Below, in pieces: positions 24,235 to 36,300 of a stretch of 62,000 nt of DNA. The position numbers were made by a program, and so were the translations under genes. The stretch covers positions 1-62,000 of the forward strand of contig JBBHKE010001871.1 of NCBI GenBank assembly GCA_037447655.1, read 5' to 3'. The stretch is from Zygnema cylindricum. Lineage: Eukaryota; Streptophyta; Zygnematophyceae; Zygnematales; Zygnemataceae. Position 1 is the first letter of the stretch. Every line of letters begins with the position of its first letter. Below the pieces are notes generated by a model that saw only the letters and a list, made by a program, of their open reading frames with translations, made no database searches and had not been told where the DNA came from.

Positions 24235-25581
24235 TGAAATTCTATGGGCTCCATTGCCACACAGAATTCGCAGATCAAAAGAAGCTAATCTAGATAGTGC
24301 CGACTCCAACTTGATATAAACCCAAATGATTGACCCCTTGACAATCAGAACCCCATTACAGCTTCATCCGTGTGAAATAAGACTTTTTGTGTGCTCAGTT
24401 CCACCACAGAATGCAAAGTTAGAATATGAGATTTGGACACATTCCCCCACTTTGATTTTCCCTTAGAAATGCAGCCACCCATGCAGGCAAAAACTATGAC
24501 CGACTACACCCCCGTATAGCCTGGACTCCTTTGAGTCCGCAGCAACAAAAATCACTTATATTGGTCAACTGAGTTTATAATTATGGCTGGCCAAAGTTTG
24601 CCATTTATACAAGGTGCTCTCTAAGAGAGGCAGCTACCTACCAAAAATATTCTTAGTCCTAAACCCCTCTCTAAATTCTCTAGTACTGAGGTACGGACCA
24701 ATCACATTACTGTATAGTACATAAAGGTACAGGTGCCGGTGTACCTTTTGTACCACCATCGTACGGCATGGCTTAAAAGTTAACACATGTCCTATCCGGA
24801 TTTGCTCTTATGATCCCCGAAATTCTTGCTTCCAAATCTTATCCCTCCACGTGGCGCCAGGTCATGCCACGTCAGAAAAACGGTACCGTACAGAAAGTAC
24901 AGGTGTCGGAGTACCTTCTGTACGGACATTGTACGATGCTGTTATAATGTGACATTTGTCACATTCAAATTTGTTATGTTCTATTCCGGAGATTCCGCAA
25001 CCTGTACAATGTCGTCACGTGTCATTCGGAATGGTGACGCCCCAAACGCCAAAAAAAACCTATTCCGCGATCTCGGCATTTATCGCGGCCGTCCAATTTA
25101 AACTGACATTCAATTTTAGCCGTGGAAAATTGGTGCGCGGCATTTATTTCGATAGCAAAACAAATGCGCGGTATCCGTTCCGTTCCCGTACCGTATTCCG
25201 TACTAGATTAAACTGTATCTATGTACTAAATATCTATTTCACGTTAAACGAATTAGTCTACGTGTAACAATTTATATATTTATCAAACTCTATATCTCGT
25301 AACACTAGTCTTACACTTAACGGTTAAAGCTAACGGCTGTATTGACTTGTCGGACGGTAGGTACCAGGATCAATTCCTGGGTCCGTCAAGTTCCTTTTGG
25401 TAAATCTACCTAAATCACTCCTTGTCTTCTCTAGTGAGTTTAGGTAGCCATGGCTCTAGCTCCCTTTCCAGCCTTGAGTGACTACAACAAGTGTGGGGGC
25501 ATGGTGAGGGTAGTTAGAGGCAGACCGCCTCAGCTCTTTTTCTATCCTAATACAGACCTAGAAAATACTCAAATATCAACA
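24235..25581 (-). repeat. 5' LTR of the gag-only retrotransposon
   Basis: The right-hand copy is the 5' LTR on the minus strand. It differs from the other LTR by only scattered substitutions and small indels along 1.35 kb. The plus-strand 3' end ATATCAACA abuts the ATGTA target duplication at 25582-25586. Confidence 0.92.
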
Positions 25582-25689
25582 ATGTATGGACGTCTTGCTC
25601 ATCTACACATTGATGTCAAATGCAAGGTGGGTTACCAAAAAATTATAACACAACACTACATTGCCCATCTCTATAAGAGTTGATCACTA

Positions 25690-26190
25690 CACCGCCAATC
25701 GTAGTTAGAGTAAATTACTCTAAATTGGTCGCTCAAAATTTCGACTCTATCACATGAAATAAAGTAAATGATTATAAAATTTTCATTATTATATTTAAGG
25801 TAAAGTTTAATTAGCGTTTTTTATTTTAATATAAGTTCTTTTTAAATAGTGTGGAGTACAGACGACCTTCTACCGTGCAAAATTGTACTTAATTAAGTAA
25901 AAAAGTACAAATAATGATTTAATAGAGGTCGTTATCATGAAACTTAGTTTTAACAAACCGCGTAGTGCAAACATCATAGTGACGATAAACTGTACGTTTC
26001 GCCAAATTCTGTACGAATACCTTATTTACAGTAGAGGATATTAGCGTGCCAAATTGGAGTACTCAAATAAATTAGAGTAAACTTCATAGTTGAAACAACT
26101 CTATCACATAAATTAGCGTTAATTACTCTAATTTTTTTTTTTAGTCTTTGTACTCTAATTTTTTCATTACTTTGATTACAATTCACGGTG
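25690..26190. mobile_element. TA-flanked 501-bp element (copy 3)
   Basis: The ends are CACCGCCAATCGTAGTTAG and the inverse of CACCGTGAATTGTAATCAAA, flanked by TA. The whole length is an inverted counterpart of 14637-15128, so the pair forms a 0.5-kb inverted repeat about 10.5 kb apart. Confidence 0.85.
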
Positions 26191-26214
26191 TACTTTACTT
26201 TACTGTTCGATTAA

Positions 26215-26318
26215 GTGATATTTGGAGTCAAAATTATATGTTACTGTAGTGTTAGGGTGAAGTTCCGTGATATTTGGAGTCAAAATTATATGTTACTGTA
26301 GTGTTAGGGTGAAGTTCC
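26215..26318. repeat. 52-bp tandem duplication at a transposon end
   Basis: GTGATATTTGGAGTCAAAAT and the rest of a 52-bp unit occur at 26215 and 26267. The unit includes the host flank, the TTA target site and the first bases of the Harbinger-like element, so the element's left end is duplicated together with its flank. Confidence 0.88.
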
Positions 26319-26823
26319 ATCATACGTTTCTGTAATTGTACGACAAACTCTACATACCAGGTCGATTAAGTCGAAGTTCCATCACGTAGACTCTGTAAGC
26401 CACGTGTTCTAAATTGACTGGCGCCACGCAAGCTACGATCCGATATTGAATATCTTTCAAATTTTTAGCACCGACAAACTAAACTTCAAATCTTGACTTG
26501 CATACCATGTACCTGCGTACGAAGTAATGATACGACAAAACTTATACATTTTGCAAACGCTAGTCTGTACGCTAGCTCATTTTTTAGGGTTTCAGTTTTC
26601 GAACATAATGAAAGTCCTTTTAGAGAAATAGTGTGACGAACAAAAGTTATCGAAAATAGCGTGACGAGGGAATGTTACGAAATTTCGTTTTTATTTTCGG
26701 TTGTATTTTGGAATCCGCTTGACATGTGCAAATCTTAAGATTTTTCGTTGGTTTTCCATCATGACACGTTGCTTAATTGTCCACCTTCTCACAATTTATT
26801 TTTTTCTGTATATGCCAACCCAC

Positions 26824-27654
26824 TAGTGTTGTGTATCGGTAAAAAACTTATCGCGATAACACCGATACCGGTAGTTATCGGTTATCGAACGGTCAGAGGT
26901 CCCGATATATCGACCCGAGACCAACAAATTCCATATCGGCGATAACTTTAAAAATATATAGTACGCATTTTATTGTACCTTATTATATACTGTATTATAC
27001 TATTTACATTATATAGCGTGGCATGCCACGTATACGAATATGTTCCGTAATTATATAACTAAAACTTATTACAGGAAACGCAGAACAGAAAACGTTGGCC
27101 GGTTAACTGCACAGTAATTTTACGGCAACGTACGGAATTGTACCGACAAACTGGTGAACATGGAACGGCAAAAAAACGGCGGACACAAAGTACAACGGAC
27201 GCAAAATAACATTCTGCGCGCCGCCAGAATCGAACGGACCACTTGGAATGAGAGAATACGAGCGGACGGCCAGCGTGAGCGCCGACATCTCGCAATGGCT
27301 CTTTTGGCGGCTTATGCCAAAAAAGCCAACAGATTGACACGTGGCAGGTTTCCAGTGGATCTAAGAAGAAAGGGACAAAGCCATGGCGTCGGATGTGAAA
27401 GGTAAATCGTTTTTTTGGATGCGTACCAAAATTGTACAGATGAGTGTACTGGCCGTAAATTTATTTGTACAGTCCGTATAGATATCGCCGATAGTTATCG
27501 ATATCGGTGTTATCGCGGATAATTACCGATAAATATCGGCTATTTATCGGCGATAACACCGATAACAATTTATCGTACCAATATATCGATTATCGGGTAC
27601 CCGAAAAAAGGTCCATATCGGTTATCGGTAAATGCTTACCGATACACAACACCA
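26824..27654 (+). mobile_element. hAT-type non-autonomous element, copy 2 (nested)
   Basis: An 831-bp element has ends TAGTGTTGTGTATCGG and inverse CCGATACACAACACCA. The 8-bp flanks are CAACCCAC (26816-26823) and AAACCCAC (27655-27662). Dense TATCGGTTATCG-type sub-terminal repeats flank a plus-strand coding stretch at 27154-27405. It is inserted inside MITE A and is therefore younger than it. Confidence 0.9.
27154..27405 (+). pseudogene. Short ORF conserved between two hAT copies
   Basis: The 83-aa peptide starts MNMERQKNGGHKVQR and contains ADGQRERRHLAMALLAAYA and LTRGRFPVDL. It aligns without gaps to the peptide of the element at 18785-19645 over about 75 residues. No known domain is recognised. 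Confidence 0.5.
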
Positions 27655-28180
27655 AAACCCACCTCCTCGAGGTGTGTTGAGTGTAACAAAGAAAATTGAA
27701 GTCAACTCCTTGCAGATGAACATCCACGGCCAGTATTACCTCCAAGACCTTCGGAGAGTTTCGGCAAGATTCTCCGTAATGTTGTTTTTCGTATAAAAAC
27801 AAAATAGGCAGTATCATTTGGTAAAGAGAGTCGCGTATTTCTGTAAAAAACGCCACTTTTCGCTTGATGGAGCTTCACCCTTAGTGACACTATTACTGCC
27901 ACAATATGGGGCACAAGAAATAGTGTTTATAACTCTTATTATGAAAATGTGTTAAAAACTTAAAGTTAGGGTGAATCTTCATTCGACGAAAAGTGAGGTT
28001 GCTTATCCTCAGCTTTCTGGTACCTTTTCTCCTGCTACAGTTGTTTTGTTTTTTCCCGCAAAACAACGTTACAGAAGATTCGACCAAGATTCTCCAAATG
28101 TCGGGGAGTTATCATGGACTGTTAGATTATTGGTTGGTATTCATCCGCGCATGGCCAATCGCGCGCATGCGGTTCTTTTA

Positions 28181-28926
28181 GGGTGACGTTCCATTAGGCG
28201 GTCCCAGTAAATGTACGGACAAGTCTACTTGCAGCGTTTACTGGAAGTCCGCTCCATTGTGTCGGGCCAGTAACAAACCTTCCTCAATTATGATTGGCGC
28301 AACGTAAGTTACAGTCCAAATTCTAAAAATCTTGAAAAAAATCTACAAACGAAATATCTGTACGAAATTTCTGAACCACCGGAGGTAATTAATGATTCGT
28401 ACATAAAGTTTTCGGCTAGATTTTTATTATGAAAGTGGAAATCAAAATGTCGAAAGAGAATGGCAAAAAGACGCGACAAACTTTGAAGGTCGCGGCAAAC
28501 TTTGAATGTCGGCGAATGTCAGACGAAGCGTGCGAGGATATTTTCACGTGACCTGGATTCAACGTGGCAGGAGGCACATGGCATATACGACGTGCATGCC
28601 TGTGATCTCTTGTACAACGTAGATATTTTTTTCCTTTTCACGTGTACCAATGGTAATGAATGGCAATCATCTAGTGGGCCCCAACTCTCCTCCTCGAGGA
28701 GAGTTGGGGCCCACTAGATGATGTGCTCGATTGCTTCGCCGATCTCAAATAGAGAAACATCCAACGGTCAAGAATTACGCCTACATCATTGGAGCTTCCT
28801 GACAGATTTCCAGTAACGATGTTTCGTTCTACAAAAAAAAATTCCGGTACGGCTCTGTACGGCTCTGTACGAAAACGTACAGCGTCCAGTAAAAAACCCC
28901 ACTTTTCGTCTAATGGAACGTCACCC
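28181..28926. mobile_element. PIF/Harbinger-like MITE B (uninterrupted)
   Basis: A 746-bp element has ends GGGTGACGTTCCATTAG and inverse GGGTGACGTTCCATTAG, perfect over at least 17 bases. It has TTA target duplications at 28178-28180 and 28927-28929. It contains a long perfect palindrome at 28666-28722 and no transposase ORF. Confidence 0.92.
28666..28722. repeat. 57-bp perfect palindrome (27-bp arms, 3-nt spacer)
   Basis: The left arm begins ATCATCTAGTGGGCCCCAAC and the right arm is its exact inverse complement around a CTC spacer. It lies inside MITE B and could form a cruciform or a perfect RNA hairpin. Confidence 0.95.
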
Positions 28927-29539
28927 TTATTTAGGGGGAGGTGCTTGTCAATTACAGAAAGTGTAAATACGACTACACGAGGAAGATAAACACGTGGCGT
29001 GATAATTCACCACCGGAATTTTCACACATCGCACATGCCACGTGCCTTTGGACAAGGTGGACCGCGAGTCCACCAAAAACCAACCGAAAATCCTTGCTGA
29101 AATATGTTTCGTACGCTCTTTCTGCCATCCTTCGAGCCTCGTGGTTTCCGCGCAATGACTAACGATTTCTGCGGTACAGTACTTGGTATTCAAAGGACAT
29201 GGTACGCAAAGGAATCTTTTAAATGAAAATTGGTCGGTGTGGAAAATCTTTGACGACTTTTTAATATCCGAACTCAACCTCCGTGGTACCACTCATGCAG
29301 AACATGTACACGACAGCTTTGTTTACAGACACTACAAGTACAGTACTGTACCCGACGGCCCTTAGTCCAAAATATTACAGCCAGTAATGAAATCCGTACA
29401 ATTACAAAAACCTCCCGATGGAACTTCGCCCTTACTAGAATAGTGTTGGCGATATGCTGATTAACCGTACGGTTTTCATGTTCACGTCATTTTCTTCGAT
29501 CGTGCAGTTTTGATTTCAGGTACGCGCTTTGCTACAGTA

Positions 29540-29751
29540 CACAGTGAATCGCTATTAGTGTTAACGTTTTTTTTGCCAATTAAAACATATTTTCTCCGTA
29601 CACAATTGTCGGATTGTGCATTTAAGCAACCGAAAGGTAAGATTCTCAGTTTCGATTGGCGGTCTCAAACTGAAAATCGGACAATAGTGTACGGAGAAAA
29701 ATTGCTTTTATTTGGCAAAAAAGTTATTAACACTAATAGCGATACATGGTG
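29540..29751. mobile_element. TA-flanked MITE (copy 4)
   Basis: A 212-bp element has ends CACAGTGAATCGCTATTAG and inverse CACCATGTATCGCTATTAG with TA on each side. Most of its length is self-complementary (for example CTCCGTACACAATTGTC against GACAATAGTGTACGGAG), so a transcript would fold into a long hairpin. Confidence 0.88.
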
Positions 29752-30627
29752 TACTGTACGGTTCCTTGGATCCAGTGGGCGATTCATTTGCCAGCGCGAC
29801 AGGACGACAGGTGTCGTCAAACATAGCGACTCTTTTTCCCTATAGTACGTGGAGATGAAATACTGTACCTTGGAGGGATAAATAACGGAACGGAGCCGGA
29901 CTGCGTGCCAAATTCGGGTACAACAGTTTAACACCGGATAAACTTCTGCAGTAGAGTACAGTAATCTACTGTACTGTACTCTATTGTACAAAACGGATAA
30001 AACTTGAAAGTTCGCGTACGATAACAGTACCTTGCCCTGTAGGAATCCTTTGTTCGTACACTGAAACCGACAAAAGCTGCTGGCGCTGGACTGTTTCCGC
30101 GTTATTTTCAAGTCAGCGATTGTTGGACTCTTTGTACCTCATTAGGGTTTCACTTCACATTGCAGTCCTTGCTTCTTCCGCCTGTTGTACCTTCTTCCTT
30201 TGTTCCTTTTCTGCAGAGGATTTTTTGTTTCGTAAGGAAGGTAAGATTTGACCATATTTGTTGATTTCATCCCTATTTCATCTCTTATGTATTGAAAAAA
30301 TGTAAACTGTTGTGGAAATTTGAGGTGTGACTTTATTTATCTTCAGTGGATGTATTTTACGATTTGCTTTATTATCTTCTTTTAATTTATCGCTTGTCGC
30401 ATATAATTTTGGCCGTTTTGTGAAATGTTTTTTCGCTTTTAAAAAAAAAAATCGGTTATTTGTTTGTTTTTGGTTTTGAACAGATGTCTGTTGTTTTTTT
30501 GTTTGTTTGTTTTAATCCTTGCTTGTCTTATTCTATGTTTTTTGTCGTTTAGTCATTTTGAAGAAAAATAAGAGAGATGGAGATAAGTGGCATCGGTGGG
30601 CTTCTGCAGTAGAGGTCTTATTTTCTG

Positions 30628-31300
30628 CAGGGGGGGGGGGAGAGGGAGGGACGGGGGTCGGGGGAGGAGGAGTGGTAGAAATGGGAAGAGAGGGGGTGCT
30701 GGCGGTAGGGGGAGAGGGATGGATGCCAATAAAGGGAGAGGGAGCGATGGTAACAGGGGGAGAGGGAGGGACGGTGTAGTAGGATGGGAGTTATGGATTG
30801 AAATATGGGGAGAGGGAGTGATGGTAATAGGGGGAGAGAGAGGGAGGGTGGCAGGAGTGATAGTAATGGTAAGAGAGAGAGAGAGAGAGTGATGGTAGTA
30901 GATGGAGAGGAGTGATTGTAATGGAGGTAGAGGGAGAGGGAGTGACGTTAATAGGGGGAGTGGGAGTGATGGTGGTGGGAGGAAGAGAGGTGGTAGAAGG
31001 GGGAGAGGGAAGGATAGTAGTAGGGAAGGGAGTAATGGTAGTGGGAGGAGAGGGAGATCTGGTAACAGGGGGAGAGGCAGTGATGGTAATAAGGGGAGAG
31101 GAAAATGATGGTGGTAGGAGGAGAGGGAGTGATGGTTGTGGGGGGATGAATAATGGTAATAGGGGGAGAGGGAGTGAGGAGTGATGGTCATAGGAGGAGA
31201 GGGGCTGATGATAATAAGGGGAGAGGGATGGTGGTGGGAGGAATGGGAGTGTGGGAGGAGAGGGGGTAATGGTGGTAGATGAGAAAGAGAAGTTGGGATG
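30628..31300. repeat. GA-rich minisatellite
   Basis: About 25 diverged units of roughly 24-30 bp are built on GGGGAGAGGGAGTGATGGTA. ORFs on both strands here are by-products of the repeat. Confidence 0.85.
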
Positions 31301-31541
31301 GGAGTGGGAGGAGTTGGAAAAACGAGGGTGTGTGTAGAGGGAATATATGGTAGTCTGAAGAGACAGACGGAGGGTGGCTATACCAGAGGCATTCTGCATA
31401 TTGTTGCTGTTTTGAATTTGTACCCGTTTGAAGTACCTGTCGTATTTGATATAATTTATGCTTCAGACTGGCAGTCTAGAGGTCCCTGAATGGAGCAATG
31501 GAGACCTATGATTGGTTGTCTAAATTGTAAGCTTTAAAAAA

Positions 31542-32307
<766 letters not shown>

Positions 32308-32932
32308 TAGACGTGATATGGAGAAGGCAAGTTGGAAAGGACAGTTTTAAAATGACTTTTGTTATATTGTTTGTATGATTTTTCAAAAGTTGATGATGGC
32401 AACGACCTTTTTTCTGATTTGAAGCCAAATACTGTGGTATATTTTGTGTGAAAATGAATACTAGGCTGCATTGGTTTGTATGAGTTTGAATTTAGAGATT
32501 TTCTCCTTTTTTTTCTGTTGCAGGCAATATGTAGTTTTTTGTTTTTATCTGTTTTCTTGTCCTGTTTTTTGTTTGGTAGTGGAGTGGCGAATCGGAATAA
32601 AAATTTATGCTTGTTGTATTTTTGTTTACTTTTTACAGTGTGAAATATTCTGGTAAGTAGGTAATAAAATGGACGAGTTTGAGTGGTAGAAAAGTACTGA
32701 CATCTACTATGGTTTGAAGAGTGTAGTTTGATGGGCACTAGTTTGACCTAGTTTGCAGTTTTTGGGGCTATGGATTGGATTATAGATGGGAAGTACGGAA
32801 GGTTTTTCTGAAATAAATCGTCTTCTGAAGTTCTTTTTGTGTACTTTTGGTTGCCTGGAATCTCATCCTTCCCAGATTCTATTCTTTTCTGCCTTTCGTG
32901 GAAAGTTTCTACCTTAAATTCTGATGATTCTG

Positions 32933-32974
<42 letters not shown>

Positions 32975-33039
32975 GGATTTGTTCAGACCAGCTGCCCGGA
33001 TTGAGGTAAAAAAATTTGGAGACCTAAAGTGAGTTAAGG

Positions 33040-33313
33040 ATGGGGCGGGCAACTCTATGGTTGGCCCTCCTTAGTCTGGGAGTATTGGTTTTGGCCAATG
33101 AGGTATCAGCAAATATTGTGGAAGTTGTGTTTTCTGATCTTCCTCAAACGGTAGGGTCAGAGGAAACTGAAGAGACTATGATAGGGAAAGCACAAACATG
33201 GCTCCGACAGTTTCGACTGGCAACAGTTTCTGGGGAAGAGGTGAGCTTATATTCTGTTTTTAGTCCTGTTTTTGGAACGTGGGATGAACCTAATCTCCCT
33301 CCCCCCCCTCTCT

Positions 33314-33381
<68 letters not shown>

Positions 33382-36300
33382 TCTAGGTGCGGATTGTTGC
33401 GTGTTTTAGATTTTTTTGGAGGACCTGGTGTTGTGGTGACCTTGAATGTTTCATGTCGGTGTGAATAAAAAGGAGATGAAGTCTTGACTTTATTTGACGC
33501 TTTGTTTTGTTGAAAGGAGATTTATTCGTGCATGGGAATATAAAGGCTGTGGGGATCCATTTTTGTCGATGATTCAACATGTGTTGGTGTATGAGGAGTT
33601 GCAAGACTTTTTGCCATTACTCAATAATAGTTTGAATGCTTTAGTTACAAGAAGGTACAAGTAGTTAGATACTGTTTATGCGCCTAGGAAGTGTACAATT
33701 TTTTCTCCCAGCTACCTTGTTACATGAACAGTTTTTGTTGCAGCTGCTTCTGTGCCTCGTCTATTTATGTTCTCTTTTTATCGCCGCGGTTTTGTTAGTT
33801 TTTTGTTCAAGCTATGCGTTTGGAACTCGTTCAAAGTAAATTTGATGCAAAAATAGTTAACACCCTCTGTTTTATTTTTGTCTTCACAGATCGATGGTCA
33901 AACTGATACCGGAGGCGAGTCGCCAGATCTTCTCGCGAACAGACTGGTTATGGCTGTTGGGGAATCTTTGGAAAAGTTTTTTTCCGTAGATTTTGAATTC
34001 AAGGAGCAATCGTGTGTGGGTAAGCTCATGGGTTGATGGATAACTTCCTCCTTTCTGAGAGGTTCTGAGTTTCTGGGAATTGTTGCTGGAGTGTAAACTT
34101 CGGTTTTTTTTTTTTTTACAGTCTTGGGTTTGAATTTAACCATCATGGCAGAAAATTGTTTTCTTAACTTGGTGTGACTGCCTTCCTGCAGCTTTTGTGG
34201 AGAGTGGAACGAAGACATTCCTCAGTTGGATTGCAGATGAGGTTGACAAAATCTGCGGAAGTTCGTCGTTCTCAAAGTTTGTAAGTATCTGCATTTCTTT
34301 TTTCCATTGCTGTGATGAGGACATATTTATATTTTTGTGTCAAACTTAGGTTCTGGTCCTTAAATCAGGGCAGAATTAGAAGTTTCTCCTGATTGTTTCT
34401 TGTGTGGTTTACTATCAGACATGGGTTTTTTGGTATCGTTCGAATCGTTGAAGGTTTGCTTTCTTTTGATTTGTTTTGTTCCCTTCTTGAACTTTGTGTT
34501 TGGTTTTTTGCCTTAAACTGCTTGAATTGGTTAGTATTGCCTTTTTTTCAGGAGGGTCAGCCTACTGAGCTTTATTATGTCATGATATACGTCATTATAA
34601 TGTATTATTATTACACGTTTCTGATGTTGCAGTGCGATTTCTATGGAGATTTGCGAACTGTGACCATCTTGTCAATTGTAAGCAAGCTGGAGATCAATCC
34701 TATCTCCATCGCTCTCACTCGAGCGGCTTCCATTGGAGTGTGTGCTATTGAGGAGACCGAACACGCTGTTCTTCGCGAACATCTTCACATGGTATGTATT
34801 GGACAGAGTCCATTTTGCCTGTTTTTAGCGAGTCTTTTTTTTGAACATCTTCACTTGGTATGTATGGATCGGAGTCCTTTAGACATATTTTGGCTTAACA
34901 GCGAGTCTTCTTTGTAAACATCGTCACATGGTATCTCTGAAATAGAGTCCCTCTTACCTGTCTTGGCTTATTAGCCAGTCTTTTTTGTGAACATCCTCAC
35001 ATGGTAAGTACAAAATCTGGATAGTTTTTCTTCAAATTTAGTCTGTTAGTTGCTTTGATGTCATGCTGATATGTCACAACTGACCAATTGCTAATTGTAG
35101 TCAATTTTTGGATTGGATCACAGATGAAGAAATTGTCTAAAACGTTTAAGAAGAGGGTTTTTGCACATGTACAAAACAAGCAGGTGGAAGGGGATTTTGA
35201 TTGCAAAGGTGAGCATTGGACTAATATGTCTGTTATTGAGTTTTCTGTTGGTGAGTCCTTGTGTATGTACACCGTGTATCGCTATTTCTGCTAATATTTT
35301 TTTCGCCACATAAAACATCTTTTCTCTGTACACATATGCCCGATTTTAAGATGGAGGCCGTCAATCGGAAGGTGGGAATCTCGTCTTTCAATCGCAACCG
35401 ACAGATCCATAATCAGACAAACGTGTCTGGAGAAAAGATGTTTTAACTGGCGAAAAAAACATTAACACTAATAGCGATACACGGTGTAGTGTTCGGTTTG
35501 GGATTATGAGTTGTATTCTATTTATGATCTTGATTGATGGGATTTTTTGAAGCTGTGGCTCGAAAAGTCTCTCGGAGATGTGTTCTTTTTTCTGTACTTG
35601 CTGATTGTATAAGGTGTATAAAGTACATGAAGCATCATTGGAGTTACCTCTCTGTCAACTCAATTTACACCCTGCAAACTGAATCTTACGGGCCAGCCTG
35701 TTAGGGTTGTTACACTATCAAAATGTTACTCGTTTTTAGGTTGAATCTTACAATCTGTACAGTGTTTTGAGTTATTGTGTGTAAAAATACTCATTAAACT
35801 GTATGATTCATAAAAACATAAGGATAAGTTCCTCTTGTATCGTTATCCTATGTGTGTGTGCTCTCGTTGTGGTGTTTCCATTGTTAAAGGATCAGTTGAT
35901 AGGGAATATTGTTCAACAAAAAGCTTGTTTTGTCTTGTTGTCTACACTTTCTTTAGTCAGGCTCATGAATAACACTGGTGCCTTTTGTGACCGGAGAAAA
36001 TAAGAACTGCCAGTCCACCGTAGGTAAAAAATCATTTTACAGGATTCTTAAGTTTTGTTGTTAGTATTGATATTTAGCATTGGCTCTACACTGGTTGGGT
36101 GTCTGCGATTTTTTAATGTCAGTTCCAGAGTTATCCAGATTTTTTGCTTGATGATTGTGCCTGATGACTGTGGGAGGAAACCAGGTATGACTATGTGAGG
36201 AGGTCCTGGCCCCTCTCTGTATGTTTGGTGTATACATGTTTTTTTTGTCGTCGAGCTTTGATGTCAAGTGTTTGGTTATGTTACAGCTGGGATGCCGCCT

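Larger units (their letters stand above)
21003..25581 (-). mobile_element. Gag-only LTR retrotransposon (copia-like, TR-GAG type)
   Basis: A 4579-bp element on the minus strand. Two direct LTRs of 1345 and 1347 bp both run, on the plus strand, from TGAAATTCTATGGGC to ATATCAACA. The 5-bp target duplication ATGTA is exact at 20998-21002 and 25582-25586. The 1887-bp interior holds a primer-binding site, one gag-like reading frame and a polypurine tract, and no protease, integrase or reverse transcriptase. The LTRs are nearly identical, so insertion was fairly recent. It must have been mobilised in trans by a related complete element. Confidence 0.93.
26307..27880. mobile_element. PIF/Harbinger-like MITE A, interrupted by a hAT element
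   Basis: The ends are GGGTGAAGTTCCATC and the inverse of GGGTGAAGCTCCATC, with TTA on both sides (26304-26306 and 27881-27883). A GG-starting inverted repeat with a TWA target duplication is characteristic of PIF/Harbinger. Removing the nested hAT element and its 8-bp duplication leaves about 735 bp, matching element B (746 bp). Interior blocks such as TGACTGGCGCCACGCAAGC are also shared with B. Confidence 0.85.
27969..29431. mobile_element. PIF/Harbinger-like MITE C, interrupted by MITE B
   Basis: The ends are GGGTGAATCTTCATTCG and the inverse of GGGCGAAGTTCCATC, flanked by TTA (27966-27968 and 29432-29434). Subtracting nested MITE B and one TTA leaves about 714 bp, close to the size of A and B. 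The left end shares CGACGAAAAGTG with the sub-terminal region of B. Confidence 0.7.

Noticed and set aside
30553-31399. Pro/Leu/Ser-rich frames opposite the GA minisatellite
   Set aside because: Several frames on both strands are open because of the repeat period; none has non-repeat protein sequence.
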